Source of the DNA: Desulfosporosinus nitroreducens | Lineage (GTDB): Bacteria > Bacillota > Desulfitobacteriia > Desulfitobacteriales > Desulfitobacteriaceae | NCBI RefSeq assembly: GCF_023897015.1 | Contig: NZ_JAMHFY010000011.1 | Span: forward strand, 102,162-166,161 | DNA: 64,000 nucleotides | Direction of reading: 5' to 3' | In this document: positions 18,771-27,674 of the stretch, piece by piece | How positions within the stretch are numbered: the first letter of the stretch is position 1 | Layout: each line of letters begins with the position of its first letter | The notes under the pieces: model-generated | The model's input: the letters and a program-made list of their open reading frames with translations, nothing else | Told to the model about the DNA's origin: nothing | Database searches by the model: none | Position numbers and translations under genes: made by a program

Positions 18771-18845
18771 CGCCTGAAGGCTTGGAGCAAGCAAAAGTTT
18801 TCATTAAAAGATTCCCAAAAAGTTTGAATTAAGGAGCTAATCATT

Positions 18846-19712
18846 ATGAATAAAGGTAAAGTTTTAAGGGATTTACTGGCGGCTAAAGAAATTTTAATTG
18901 CCCCTGGGGCACATGATGTCTTAACAGCAAAGATCATTGAGAAAGCCGGTTTTCAGGCTGTTTACATGACGGGCTATGGCCAAGCGGCAAGTCATTTGGG
19001 TACAGCGGACGTTGGATTAATGACAATGACTGAGATGTTAGCACGGGCAAACAATTTTGCCAGCGCCGTTGATATTCCGGTAATAGCTGACGGTGACACG
19101 GGATTCGGAAATGCTGTTAACGTTATGAGAACAGTGCGTCAATATGAAATGGCGGGAGTAGCCGCTATACAATTAGAAGATCAAGTGGCACCCAAAAAGT
19201 GTGGACACATGACGGGACGCCAGGTTATTCCGATGGACGAAATGGTGGGCAAAATTATGGCGGCTGTCGAAGCGAGGCAAAATCCTGATTTCGTGATCAT
19301 TGCCCGTACGGATGCCCGAACTATTCATGGAATTGACGAGGCTGTTCGTCGTGCTAAAGCTTATGAAGAAGCAGGGGCAGATATAATTTTTGTTGAATCA
19401 CCAGAATCGGTTGAAGAGATGAAGAGAATCACATCCAGTTTTAACGTTCCGGTTTTAGCAAATATGGTAGAGGGTGGACGAACTCCTCTGTTATCGGCTC
19501 GAGAATTAGAAAAGTTAGGGTATGATTTGGTCATCTTCCCGACTGCTTCAACGTACATGGTGGCTCAAGCCATGAAGAATTTAATGGAAGAACTCATGAA
19601 GACAGGTACGACAGAAAACTTAATATCGGAAATGATTCCATTTCCAGAATTTAATGAACTAATTGGTCTGGCGGAAATTCGTGAGCTAGAAGCGAGATTC
19701 GTTATTGGTTAG
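18846..19712 (+). CDS. dml: 2,3-Dimethylmalate lyase
   Basis: This member of the isocitrate lyase/PEP mutase superfamily (288 aa) cleaves 2,3-dimethylmalate to propionate and pyruvate, the last step of the pathway. Superfamily signatures are intact: TGYGQAASHLG near residue 39, the Mg-binding DGDTGFGN near 78, QLEDQ near 109 and the catalytic loop KKCGH near 117. The ATG at 18846 is preceded by AAGGAG. Methylisocitrate lyase and carboxyphosphonoenolpyruvate mutase are alternatives by sequence; context favours Dml. Confidence 0.87.
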   Translation: MNKGKVLRDLLAAKEILIAPGAHDVLTAKIIEKAGFQAVYMTGYGQAASHLGTADVGLMTMTEMLARANNFASAVDIPVIADGDTGFGNAVNVMRTVRQYEMAGVAAIQLEDQVAPKKCGHMTGRQVIPMDEMVGKIMAAVEARQNPDFVIIARTDARTIHGIDEAVRRAKAYEEAGADIIFVESPESVEEMKRITSSFNVPVLANMVEGGRTPLLSARELEKLGYDLVIFPTASTYMVAQAMKNLMEELMKTGTTENLISEMIPFPEFNELIGLAEIRELEARFVIG

Positions 19713-19796
19713 AGTCTCTTTCCAATTTCCCCTTTTTTCGATCAACCTATAGACTTATGAAAAATAAGTGAGAAGTGAATTGAGAGGGTGAAGTTA

Positions 19797-20606
19797 GTGA
19801 AGCTCGAGGCCTTTTTAGAAGTTGCGACTGAGTTACAACAACTCTATGATGAGGAGGTCGCGGTATGCATTCTAGATACAGAGAAAGTGTTGGTTTGGTA
19901 TCCGGGGCCTAACTTGAACATGAAAGTTAAAGTGGGTGATCCCTTGCCTATAGGTGGAATATCCGAAGAAGCCATTCGTACTGGGAAGCGTATTGTAAGG
20001 CGTGTACCTAAAGAGGTATTGGGAATTTCCTATGTGGGAATAGGTTATCCGATCAAGGAAAACGGTATTGTAGTCGGGTGTGCCGTAATTGACATTTCAG
20101 TCGCCAAGTATGATACATTGACCGACGCCGGTCAGGAAATTTTAGCAGCAGTAGAACAAATATCCGCTTCTGCCGAAAACTTGTCTGCTTCTTCTGAGGA
20201 ACTTGCGGCTACTGTGAAAAATATGGATAAAGAGACTACCCATGTACTTCAGGAGATTGAACATACGGGTAAAGTAAAGGACGAAATCCATAAGATTTCT
20301 ATGCGGACTAATATCCTTGGACTGAATGCGTCTATCGAAGCCGCTAGAGCTGGTGAATTTGGTCGGGGTTTTTCGGTTGTTGCTGATGAGGTTCGGAAGC
20401 TCTCCGAATCCACAAGAGTCTCGACAACGGAAATTGAGATCGACCTAAAAACTGTTCAAAATTCTGTCTTTAACTTGATCGAAGCGATAAGTCAATTGGG
20501 TACAGTTACTGAGTCTCAAGCCTATGCAGCTGCTGAACTGTCATTAGCTCTGGGGCAAATTGCTAGTTTGGCTGAAAAGCTTGTTGAGATAGGTACCCGA
20601 AGATAA
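19797..20606 (+). CDS. Small soluble methyl-accepting chemotaxis-like protein
   Basis: A protein of about 269 aa. An N-terminal ligand-sensor-like domain (residues 1-~115, ending GCAVIDIS) precedes a short MCP signalling domain. The conserved hairpin tip reads [34 protein letters not shown]. That stretch is the CheA/CheW contact. There is no membrane segment, so it is cytosolic, and the signalling helices are short. I prefer the GTG at 19797, with GAGAGGG 9 nt upstream; a GTG at 19788 lies too close to that site. Following dml by 84 nt, it may sense nicotinate or an intermediate (inference). Confidence 0.78.
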   Translation: MKLEAFLEVATELQQLYDEEVAVCILDTEKVLVWYPGPNLNMKVKVGDPLPIGGISEEAIRTGKRIVRRVPKEVLGISYVGIGYPIKENGIVVGCAVIDISVAKYDTLTDAGQEILAAVEQISASAENLSASSEELAATVKNMDKETTHVLQEIEHTGKVKDEIHKISMRTNILGLNASIEAARAGEFGRGFSVVADEVRKLSESTRVSTTEIEIDLKTVQNSVFNLIEAISQLGTVTESQAYAAAELSLALGQIASLAEKLVEIGTRR

Positions 20607-20681
20607 CCGACGGCTTAATGTGTATATTAAGGCATAAGCCGTGTTTAATTTGTTCTTTATTTAATTTAAGGAGGAAAAGAA

Positions 20682-21479
20682 ATGTTGATTGTAGGAGAAT
20701 TGATTAACGCTAGCCGGAAGGCCATTGGTGAGGCCATCAGAACCCAAAATGTTGAGTATATCCAAAAGGTAGCAAAGGATGAGTTCGAAGCCGGAGCGGA
20801 TTACATTGATGTCAATGCTGGTATTTTTGTTGGCAAGGAGCCGGAATACCTGCAGTGGCTCGTGAAAACTGTTCAGGAGGTTGTCGATGCCCCTTGTTGC
20901 CTTGACAGTCCTGACCCTAAGGCTATCGAGGCGGCCTTGTCTGTACACAAAGGTGTTGCGATGATTAACTCTATTTCTTTGGAAAAAGATCGTTATGATG
21001 CATTGATTCCAGTAGTTGCTGGAACGGACTTAAGAGTTGTGGCACTTTGTATGAGTGATGAAGGCATGCCAGAAACTATGGATGCCCGACTAAGAATTGC
21101 CGAAAAACTCATTAATGGACTCGTCAAAAACAATGTACCGCTCGATCACATTTATGTGGATCCATTGGTACAACCAATTTCTACAAACAGCACCTTTGCC
21201 GTGGAATTTATAAATTCCGTCGAAGCGATTATGACTCAGTTTAAAGGGGTCCATACGATGTGCGGATTGTCTAACATATCTTATGGTCTGCCGGAACGGA
21301 AATTCATGAATCATGCCTTTGCCATTATGGCGATTGGCAAAGGGTTGGATGGCCTCATTATTAATCCCTTGGACAAGATGATGATGGCTAGTTTGATCAC
21401 GGCTGAGGCGCTGGCAGGTAGGGATGACTATTGTGTCAAGTATCTTAAGGCCTTTCGAAACAAACAGTTCGAGTTCTAA
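20682..21479 (+). CDS. Methyltetrahydrofolate:corrinoid methyltransferase (MtgA/AcsE-like)
   Basis: A pterin-binding TIM-barrel protein of 265 aa. Family motifs: MLIVGELIN at the N-terminus, ADYIDVNAG near residue 39, the CCLDSPDPKAIEAAL segment near 71, and GLSNISYGLPERKF near 195. Such enzymes transfer methyl groups between corrinoid proteins and tetrahydrofolate. AGGAGG precedes the ATG at 20682. No other Wood-Ljungdahl gene is nearby. As partner it most plausibly serves the MttB-like enzyme at the left edge through a corrinoid protein outside the window (inference). Alternative: a general methyl-THF enzyme. Confidence 0.82.
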   Translation: MLIVGELINASRKAIGEAIRTQNVEYIQKVAKDEFEAGADYIDVNAGIFVGKEPEYLQWLVKTVQEVVDAPCCLDSPDPKAIEAALSVHKGVAMINSISLEKDRYDALIPVVAGTDLRVVALCMSDEGMPETMDARLRIAEKLINGLVKNNVPLDHIYVDPLVQPISTNSTFAVEFINSVEAIMTQFKGVHTMCGLSNISYGLPERKFMNHAFAIMAIGKGLDGLIINPLDKMMMASLITAEALAGRDDYCVKYLKAFRNKQFEF

Positions 21480-21490
21480 TTTAGACAATA

Positions 21491-21535
21491 AAAGGCTCCA
21501 TGAAAACGCAAGCGTTTCATGGAGCCTTTACAATT
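21491..21535. terminator. Bidirectional intrinsic terminator
   Basis: A 15-bp perfect inverted repeat (21491-21505 with 21515-21529) with a 9-nt loop is flanked by A-rich and T-rich sequence. It lies between the convergent methyltransferase and ridA genes and should stop both. Confidence 0.9.
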
Positions 21536-21538
21536 TCA

Positions 21539-21919
21539 TTATTCAGCGAGAGCAATCGCTTCAATTTCAACAATAGCATCCTTAGGCAGACGTGCAACTT
21601 GAACAGCCGAACGGGCAGGTGGATTAGTTGGGAAATAGGTGGCATATACGGTATTCATAGCAGCAAAGTCATTCATGTCTCTTAGAAAAACTACAGTCTT
21701 AACGATTTTGTCCATAGAAGAACCTGAAGACTCTAGAATGGCTTTGACATTATCTAAAGATTGTTTAGTTGCTCCTTCAATATCAGCGACCAATTCTCCA
21801 CTTTGAGTGTTGATAGGGAGCTGTCCGGATGTGAAAATCAAGTTTCCTACTTTAACCCCTTGAGAATAGGGTCCGATAGCCGCAGGTGCATTTTGAGTAT
21901 TGAGAGTTTGTTTATTCAT
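21539..21919 (-). CDS. ridA: RidA family enamine/imine deaminase
   Basis: A complete 126-aa RidA/YjgF protein. Family motifs PAAIGPYSQGVKVG near the N-terminus and PARSAVQVARLP with the substrate-binding Arg near residue 105 are present. The C-terminus VEIEAIALAE carries the catalytic Glu. CAAGGAGGT precedes the ATG. RidA hydrolyses reactive enamines and imines released by PLP enzymes. Convergence with the nicotinate block, whose enamidase chemistry passes through enamine species, may be more than chance, but RidA is common and the link is inference. Confidence 0.93.
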   Translation of the reverse strand: MNKQTLNTQNAPAAIGPYSQGVKVGNLIFTSGQLPINTQSGELVADIEGATKQSLDNVKAILESSGSSMDKIVKTVVFLRDMNDFAAMNTVYATYFPTNPPARSAVQVARLPKDAIVEIEAIALAE

Positions 21920-22250
21920 GGTGATCTACCTCCTTGAAGTTGTTATGTATTAGCATAAAGCTCTTTTGCAATGACCAACTAAATTTAAGTATACCTGATT
22001 TTACAAGAATAAATCAAGCAAGATATTGGGATTTTAGGTAGCAGAGGAATACTTTAGGTTAGTTTTGCCCGATTAGTTAAGTTTTATCAACGTCATCAAG
22101 AAGACTTGGAGTTCCAAAACTCAATGTTGTAAATTAAGGGGGAATTTGAGTAAGTATTTTAGGGTTGTAAAAGGAGAACCCTAGCTATTGAATAAGAAAA
22201 TTTTCCTTCAGTTGCAGTTTTGGAGAAAAACGAAAACGAAGGGGTAAAGT
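21920..22250. other. Gene-free stretch upstream of ridA
   Basis: Apart from the ridA ribosome binding site and presumably its promoter at the left end, I see no ORF, hairpin or repeat here. Confidence 0.5.
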
Positions 22251-22400
22251 ATGGGGACAGATAGTTTAGACTCCGGAGACCATGATAAGTTACATCGGGC
22301 ATTAAAAAAATCGACATATACAGATGATGCGTTGGGTGGAGCCATTGGGACAGGAATTCTATGGATCAGGGGCTTCAATTCGAGTTCCGTTTTCACTTAA
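22251..22400 (+). pseudogene. Amino-acid permease N-terminal remnant
   Basis: A 49-codon frame reads KLHRALKK followed by ALGGAIGTGI. This matches the start of amino-acid permeases of the APC/AAT family (usually KLHRGLK..ALGGAIGTGLF). The ordinary protein is ~450 aa. Here the frame ends within the first membrane segment and nothing recognisable follows, so it is a decayed fragment. Confidence 0.55.
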
Positions 22401-22548
22401 TTAAGGTAGCATGAGGCTTTGTAGCGTATAGCCTAAATGACAAATAAATATATGCAGGATATTTGTGAACTAGGCAAGAACACAAAGTGAAAAAGCGGTA
22501 TTTCGGATATTAAGATATAAAAGATATTTCAAAAAGGAAGTGTTTATC

Positions 22549-23814
22549 ATGAGTTTAATTTATACAATATTTGTTCCACACCCGCCCCTCCTAATTCCAG
22601 AGGTGGGTCGGGGAGAGGAACGTAAATGTCAAGCGAGCTTAGACGCCTATCAGGAAGTTGCACGGCGCATAGCTCAAGCGGAGGTTGAGACGGTAATCCT
22701 GGTTTCACCCCATGCCCCTCTTATCAAGGATGGAATGACTCTCGCAGTGGATAATATTATTCAAGGGAGTTTTGCTCAGTTTGGGGCAGCTCAGGTCAGT
22801 TTGTCCTTTGAGAGTGATCTAGTGGTTATGGCACAATTTCAAAATCTCTCGGGAGTTGTTTCGATACAGGGTTCTATCGATCATGGCGCATTTGTGCCCC
22901 TCTATTTTTTACAAAAAGCAGGGTGGAAAGGAAAGGTTGTTCTCTTAGGAATGCCCTTGGAACGGCCGGAAGAGTATGGTGAGCGTATAGGACAAATCCT
23001 CGAGGATTTACCCGGACGCTATGCTATTGTGGCTAGTGGGGATCTCTCCCATCGTTTGAAAGAGGACGGACCCTATGGCTTTGATTCAGCAGGACCTGAA
23101 TTTGACCAATTCGTGGTAAACACTCTTCAGAGGGATTCTAAGAAAATAGACAATTTGTCGGATGCCCTCATCGACAAAGCTGGGGAATGTGGGTATCGGA
23201 GTCTCCGCTTGGCGCTGGCAGCTAAAGAGGGAGCACCTGAAGTGCTTTCTTATGAAGGGCCGTTTGGGGTAGGATATCTGGTGGCAGATTTATATCATTC
23301 TTCACCTTTGCCACGGTGGGCGCGACGTTGCCTAACCACCTTTTTAAAGAAGGGGGGCTCTGAGCTATTGGACTTAGCGGACATGTCCACACCCGAGTTG
23401 ACTGGACGGAGGGGATGTTTTGTCACGCTAAAACAAGGCGGAAATTTACGGGGATGTATTGGAACCACTGAACCCTGGCAGGAAAATCTAGCGTTAGAAA
23501 TTCAACATAATGCGATTGCTGCCGGAACCCAAGATCCACGTTTTCGTCCTGTTCGAAGCGAGGAATTGGATACCATAAGTTTCACGGTAGATGTTCTGGG
23601 GGAACTTGAGAAAATTGCAGGACCTGAAGGGTTGGATCCTTGGAAGTATGGTGTTGTTGTTCGCCAACGTGGCAGAAGCGGACTTTTACTCCCCCATTTA
23701 GAAGGGGTCGATACGGTTTCAGATCAAATTAATATTGCTAAACAAAAGGCGGGGATTCCAGCAGGAGACTCGGTGGAACTTTGGCGCTTTGAGGTTAAGA
23801 GGCATTATGAATAA
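22549..23814 (+). CDS. MEMO1-AMMECR1 fusion (AmmeMemoRadiSam proteins B and A)
   Basis: A fused protein of about 421 aa. Residues 1-~250 are a MEMO1/extradiol-dioxygenase-like domain (N-terminal FVPHPPLLIPEVG, then SPHAPL, SIDHGAFVPL and ASGDLSHRL with conserved His). Residues ~255-421 are AMMECR1 (GCFVTLKQGGNLRGCIGT). The ATG at 22549 has AAGGAAG 8 nt upstream; a GTG at 22540 overlaps it. The stop overlaps the radical SAM gene, giving the full AmmeMemoRadiSam set. The function of this system is not established; some modification chemistry is presumed. Confidence 0.85.
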   Translation: MSLIYTIFVPHPPLLIPEVGRGEERKCQASLDAYQEVARRIAQAEVETVILVSPHAPLIKDGMTLAVDNIIQGSFAQFGAAQVSLSFESDLVVMAQFQNLSGVVSIQGSIDHGAFVPLYFLQKAGWKGKVVLLGMPLERPEEYGERIGQILEDLPGRYAIVASGDLSHRLKEDGPYGFDSAGPEFDQFVVNTLQRDSKKIDNLSDALIDKAGECGYRSLRLALAAKEGAPEVLSYEGPFGVGYLVADLYHSSPLPRWARRCLTTFLKKGGSELLDLADMSTPELTGRRGCFVTLKQGGNLRGCIGTTEPWQENLALEIQHNAIAAGTQDPRFRPVRSEELDTISFTVDVLGELEKIAGPEGLDPWKYGVVVRQRGRSGLLLPHLEGVDTVSDQINIAKQKAGIPAGDSVELWRFEVKRHYE

Positions 23815-24841
23815 TGAAACTAATATAAGTAATCAAAACAAGGTAAGTAACACAGAAAAGCAACATGAGACGATTAAGGAGCATACGGAATCCTATAATG
23901 CGAGTTGTCTGCTGTGTCCCCAACGTTGTCAATTGCGACATGGTCAGTCAGGGCGGTGTCATGTCAGGGAAAACCGAGAAGGAGAGGTTGTATCTAAAAC
24001 ATATGGTGAAGTGGCGGCCTGGAATATGGATCCGATTGAAAAAAAACCCCTTTATCATTTTTATCCCGGTTCTTGGATTTTCTCCGTTGGGGGTTTTGGC
24101 TGCAACCTAAGCTGTTCCTTTTGTCAAAATCATGAGATCTCACAACAACATAAAGTTGGAAGAAAGGTTACTCCTCCAGAGCTGGTAGAACTTTCTTTGC
24201 AGGAAAAGGAGTCATTAGGGCTGTGTTTTACCTATTCAGAGCCGAGCGTGTGGTTTGAGATGATCCGAGATACCGCCCCCCTTGTACGAGCACAAGGAGG
24301 GAAGGTAGTTTTAGTTAGTAACGGAACTATTTCACCACGCTATCTAGAGGAGCTGATTCCATGGTTGGATGCGGTCAATATTGATATAAAAGCATTCTCA
24401 GAAGATTTTTATCAACACTATTGTGGGAGCAAACTGGCGTGGGTATTAGATAATGTTGAGCGTTTGGCTGGCAGGGTTCATCTGGAAATTACGACACTTG
24501 TCATTCAAGGGGCAAATGACAGTCCTCAAGAGCTGACCGAATTGGCGCGTTGGCTGCGCCAGCTTAATGTTCCGCTGGCCTGGCATTTGAGTGCCTACCA
24601 TCCGGCTTATCGACTAGCGGTTCCGCCAACAGATCGAAAGACCTTGGAGCGAGCATGGGATATTGCCAAAGAACATCTTCCTTATGTATATTTGGGAAAT
24701 ATTAGAGGCGGCAGTACGACGTTTTGTCCCCAGTGCGGTGAGGCTGTGATTCAGCGCGAACCTGTCTTGCTTAATCGTTTGAATCAAGGGTGCTGCCCAA
24801 GATGTGGAGAGGGCATTTTCGGGGTTGGCATGAAAAACTAG
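23807..24841 (+). CDS. AmmeMemoRadiSam system radical SAM enzyme
   Basis: A radical SAM enzyme of about 344 aa, with CNLSCSFC giving the CxxxCxxC cluster site near residue 105. It has an N-terminal Cys-rich segment (CLLCPQRCQLRHGQSGRC) and a C-terminal zinc-ribbon-like pair (CPQCG and CPRCG). It is related to pyruvate-formate-lyase activases. The ATG at 23807 overlaps the end of the MEMO1-AMMECR1 gene, so the two are coupled. A longer frame from 23735 lies inside that gene and is not used. Substrate unknown. Confidence 0.87.
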   Translation: MNNETNISNQNKVSNTEKQHETIKEHTESYNASCLLCPQRCQLRHGQSGRCHVRENREGEVVSKTYGEVAAWNMDPIEKKPLYHFYPGSWIFSVGGFGCNLSCSFCQNHEISQQHKVGRKVTPPELVELSLQEKESLGLCFTYSEPSVWFEMIRDTAPLVRAQGGKVVLVSNGTISPRYLEELIPWLDAVNIDIKAFSEDFYQHYCGSKLAWVLDNVERLAGRVHLEITTLVIQGANDSPQELTELARWLRQLNVPLAWHLSAYHPAYRLAVPPTDRKTLERAWDIAKEHLPYVYLGNIRGGSTTFCPQCGEAVIQREPVLLNRLNQGCCPRCGEGIFGVGMKN

Positions 24842-24870
24842 TAGAATAAGGAACACCCACAAGAAGTGAG
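24841..24870. repeat. Short dispersed repeat, copy A
   Basis: A 20-bp sequence starting GTAGAATAAGG at 24841-24860, then AGAAGTGA nearby, is found again exactly at 29628-29647 near nhaB copy 1. It lies just after a gene end in both places. Confidence 0.5.
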
Positions 24871-24951
24871 AGTCTCGGAATTGATCAATTGAAATCACAA
24901 TTCAGAAGTGATAGTTTAAGAGTGGATAAAATGTAAAGGAGCCTCCTAACT

Positions 24952-26709
24952 GTGCAACTCTTATTCCTAATGATTGAACATATCGGGCTGATCGTGGCCA
25001 TCGCCTTTATCCTAACTCGGCTAACGACGTTTCGTAACCTCATCGATCATAAGCTCGATCGTTGGACGATCATCCAACTTTCGCTAGTATTTGGGTTATT
25101 CGGAATCGTCGGCACGTATACAGGGATTTCGATTCGGCCCAGTACGGACTCTCTTCTTTGGATTCCCCGCGTAGAAGCAATCGGCTTTGAAGAGGCTCTC
25201 GCGAACTCGCGGGTCGTTGGTGTCGTAATCGGCGGACTTTTAGGGGGGCCTTGGGTTGGTCTTGGAGCAGGACTGATCGCTGGTATTCACAGAACCCTCC
25301 TCGGTGGCTTTACTGGGTTAGCTTGTGGGATTTCCACAGTGGCGGAAGGCTTAATTGCCGGCCTTGTTTATCTTAAGATCGGGAATCGCAGAATCCTCCC
25401 TACGTCAAAAGCATTTATGACAGGGGTTGTTGCGGAGACATCCCAAATGCTGATCATCCTTCTCGTTGCTAGACCCTGGGAAAGTGCAGTTGCCTTGGTT
25501 CAAGTTATTGCCCTTCCGATGATCCTGGCAAATAGCTTAGGAATCGCACTTTTTGTTGTAATTATACGGACTGTCATACACGAAGAGGACCGTATTGAAG
25601 CTAATCAAGCTCAAAAAGTCCTCCATATTGCAGATCAAATGCTGGTCAATCTCAGTAGAGGACTTACTGAAGAATCTGCAACCCAAATTTCTAAGCTTCT
25701 TTTAAAAACAACAGGTGTTTCCGCCGTCTCAATTACAGATCATGAAAAGATCCTCTCCCATGTCGGGTTAGGGGATGATCATCATTTGCCGGGACATACG
25801 GTTTTGACTGATGCGACAAAGAAAGTGCTCAGAACCGGAAAACTGTACATACCCAAATCTTTAGCTGAAATTCACTGTCCCCAAAAAGGATGTCCGCTTG
25901 CGGTAGCAATCATTGTGCCCCTAAAAAAGTCAGATCAAGTGATTGGAGTTTTGAAATTCTATTTTTCAAATGCCAAACAGATTAAACCGGTAGATGAAGA
26001 AGTAGCTCAAGGTTTAGGTAAACTTCTTTCGCATCAGCTTGAAGTGGTGGACGCGCAGAACCATGCTCAACTTATCCGAGAGGCTGAAATCAAAGCACTC
26101 CAAGCTCAGATTAACCCACACTTTCTGTTTAATTCCTTAAATACTATTGTCGCTCTCGTCCGCACCCAACCCAATATGGCGCGTAAAATTCTCATTCAAC
26201 TTGGAAACTTTTTCAGACAGAACTTAAACGCCTCTCTTCATGAATTCATTACATTAAGGCAGGAACTCGACCATACTTCTGCTTATCTGGATATCGAACA
26301 AGCTCGTTTCACAGAACGTTTAAGTGTCAAACTTGAGATCAATCCTTTGCTGGAAAATGTTCTTCTACCGCCACTTACCCTTCAACCTCTCGTCGAAAAT
26401 GGAATACGTCATGGATTAAAAGGGCTTGAAAAAAACGGCGAAATTATCATTCATGTAACAGAAGTTGAAGGGTGTGCCCTCGTTTCTGTGAAGGACAACG
26501 GAATTGGAATTTCCCCAGAACGAATTTCAAAATTACTCCACACTCAAATCGAATCTCAAGAAGGAACAGGCATGGCCCTATATAATGTGAACCAGCGTCT
26601 AATGTACCATTTTGGCGAGGAATCCCAACTTCACATTGACAGTGAACTGGAGCAGGGAACGTGCGTCTGGTTTAAAATTCCACTGCAACAGGGAGGGGGA
26701 ATAGCTTGA
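24952..26709 (+). CDS. lytS: LytS-type sensor histidine kinase
   Basis: 585 aa. The N-terminal ~200 residues are a 5-6-helix LytS/YehU membrane sensor (5TMR-LYT). A GAF-like domain follows (about 220-370). The His-kinase box INPHFLFNSLNT (phospho-acceptor His near residue 389) and an ATPase domain with NGIRHGL and DNGIGI complete it. Start is the GTG at 24952 with AAAGGAG 10 nt upstream. It overlaps the response regulator by 4 nt. Relatives YpdA and BtsS sense extracellular pyruvate and control a transporter next door, as may be the case here with cstA. Confidence 0.9.
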   Translation: MQLLFLMIEHIGLIVAIAFILTRLTTFRNLIDHKLDRWTIIQLSLVFGLFGIVGTYTGISIRPSTDSLLWIPRVEAIGFEEALANSRVVGVVIGGLLGGPWVGLGAGLIAGIHRTLLGGFTGLACGISTVAEGLIAGLVYLKIGNRRILPTSKAFMTGVVAETSQMLIILLVARPWESAVALVQVIALPMILANSLGIALFVVIIRTVIHEEDRIEANQAQKVLHIADQMLVNLSRGLTEESATQISKLLLKTTGVSAVSITDHEKILSHVGLGDDHHLPGHTVLTDATKKVLRTGKLYIPKSLAEIHCPQKGCPLAVAIIVPLKKSDQVIGVLKFYFSNAKQIKPVDEEVAQGLGKLLSHQLEVVDAQNHAQLIREAEIKALQAQINPHFLFNSLNTIVALVRTQPNMARKILIQLGNFFRQNLNASLHEFITLRQELDHTSAYLDIEQARFTERLSVKLEINPLLENVLLPPLTLQPLVENGIRHGLKGLEKNGEIIIHVTEVEGCALVSVKDNGIGISPERISKLLHTQIESQEGTGMALYNVNQRLMYHFGEESQLHIDSELEQGTCVWFKIPLQQGGGIA

Positions 26710-27515
26710 TTTCAGTAGTTATCGCTGATGATGAACCACTTGCTCGGGATGAATTGATTTATCTCTTAAAACAATGCGGAGATATCAAGATTGTGGGAGA
26801 GGCAACCCAAGGCGCTGAAGCTTTAGAAAAAATCCTGACTCTTAAGCCTGATGTAGCCTTCTTAGATATCCAGATGCCTAATCTTGATGGCTTAACCGTG
26901 GCGAGGAAATTGCTTGAAGAGGATCCAGCTTTAATGATTGTATTTGCAACAGCTTATGATAAACATGCCATTCAAGCCTTTGAAGTCAATGCTATTGATT
27001 ATCTGCTGAAGCCTTTTGATGAGGAACGTGTCTTAAAAACAGTTGAACGAATTCGACAAAGAGTAGGGGACTCTAAACTCGATTCGCAGAATGAAACACT
27101 CAATAATTCGCTGGTGGAACTCCTCAAAAAAATTGCCGAAGATAGTGTATCCACGGTCGCTGGTCAATTTCAGGCTCCAAAAATTTCAAAACTTGCAGTT
27201 CAAGGGGAAGAAAGCGTCATTTTAATTGATCCTAAAGATATTCTCTATGTCTATCGTGAAACTAGGGATGTCTTTATCAAAACGTCTAGTAAAGTGTATT
27301 CAACTAAGTACACCCTACAAACACTCGAAGAAAAATTAGCAAGTTATCCTTTTTTCCGACCTCACCGAAGCTACTTAGTGAATTTAAACTTTGTACAGGA
27401 ATTAGTCCCTTGGTTTAATGGAGCGTACACTCTAATATTAAATGACGAAAAACGTTCTGAAGTACCAGTGAGCCGAGCCTATGTCAAAGCATTAAAAGAT
27501 CTTCTGGAGATTTAA
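26706..27515 (+). CDS. lytR: LytTR-family response regulator
   Basis: 269 aa. The N-terminal receiver domain has the acidic pair ADDE, the phospho-acceptor Asp in AFLDIQMPNLDG near residue 54 and the conserved Lys in LLKPFDE. The C-terminal ~100 residues are a LytTR DNA-binding domain ending RSEVPVSRAYVKALKDLL. Start is the TTG at 26706, overlapping the lytS stop, with GGGAGGGGG upstream. It pairs with LytS and probably activates the cstA-type gene just downstream. Confidence 0.92.
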   Translation: MISVVIADDEPLARDELIYLLKQCGDIKIVGEATQGAEALEKILTLKPDVAFLDIQMPNLDGLTVARKLLEEDPALMIVFATAYDKHAIQAFEVNAIDYLLKPFDEERVLKTVERIRQRVGDSKLDSQNETLNNSLVELLKKIAEDSVSTVAGQFQAPKISKLAVQGEESVILIDPKDILYVYRETRDVFIKTSSKVYSTKYTLQTLEEKLASYPFFRPHRSYLVNLNFVQELVPWFNGAYTLILNDEKRSEVPVSRAYVKALKDLLEI

Positions 27516-27674
27516 TTCATAGCTTTTACAAAACGCACTTTGAAAACTCACTCTCAGACATCATATACGACATTGTAGACTGTAATTTCACATCGTCCTC
27601 CTTGAATGATTTAAACTAAGGTCAGTCAGTTGAACAGCTATTATTCTAGTTTTAAATCTGAGAGGAGGATTCTT

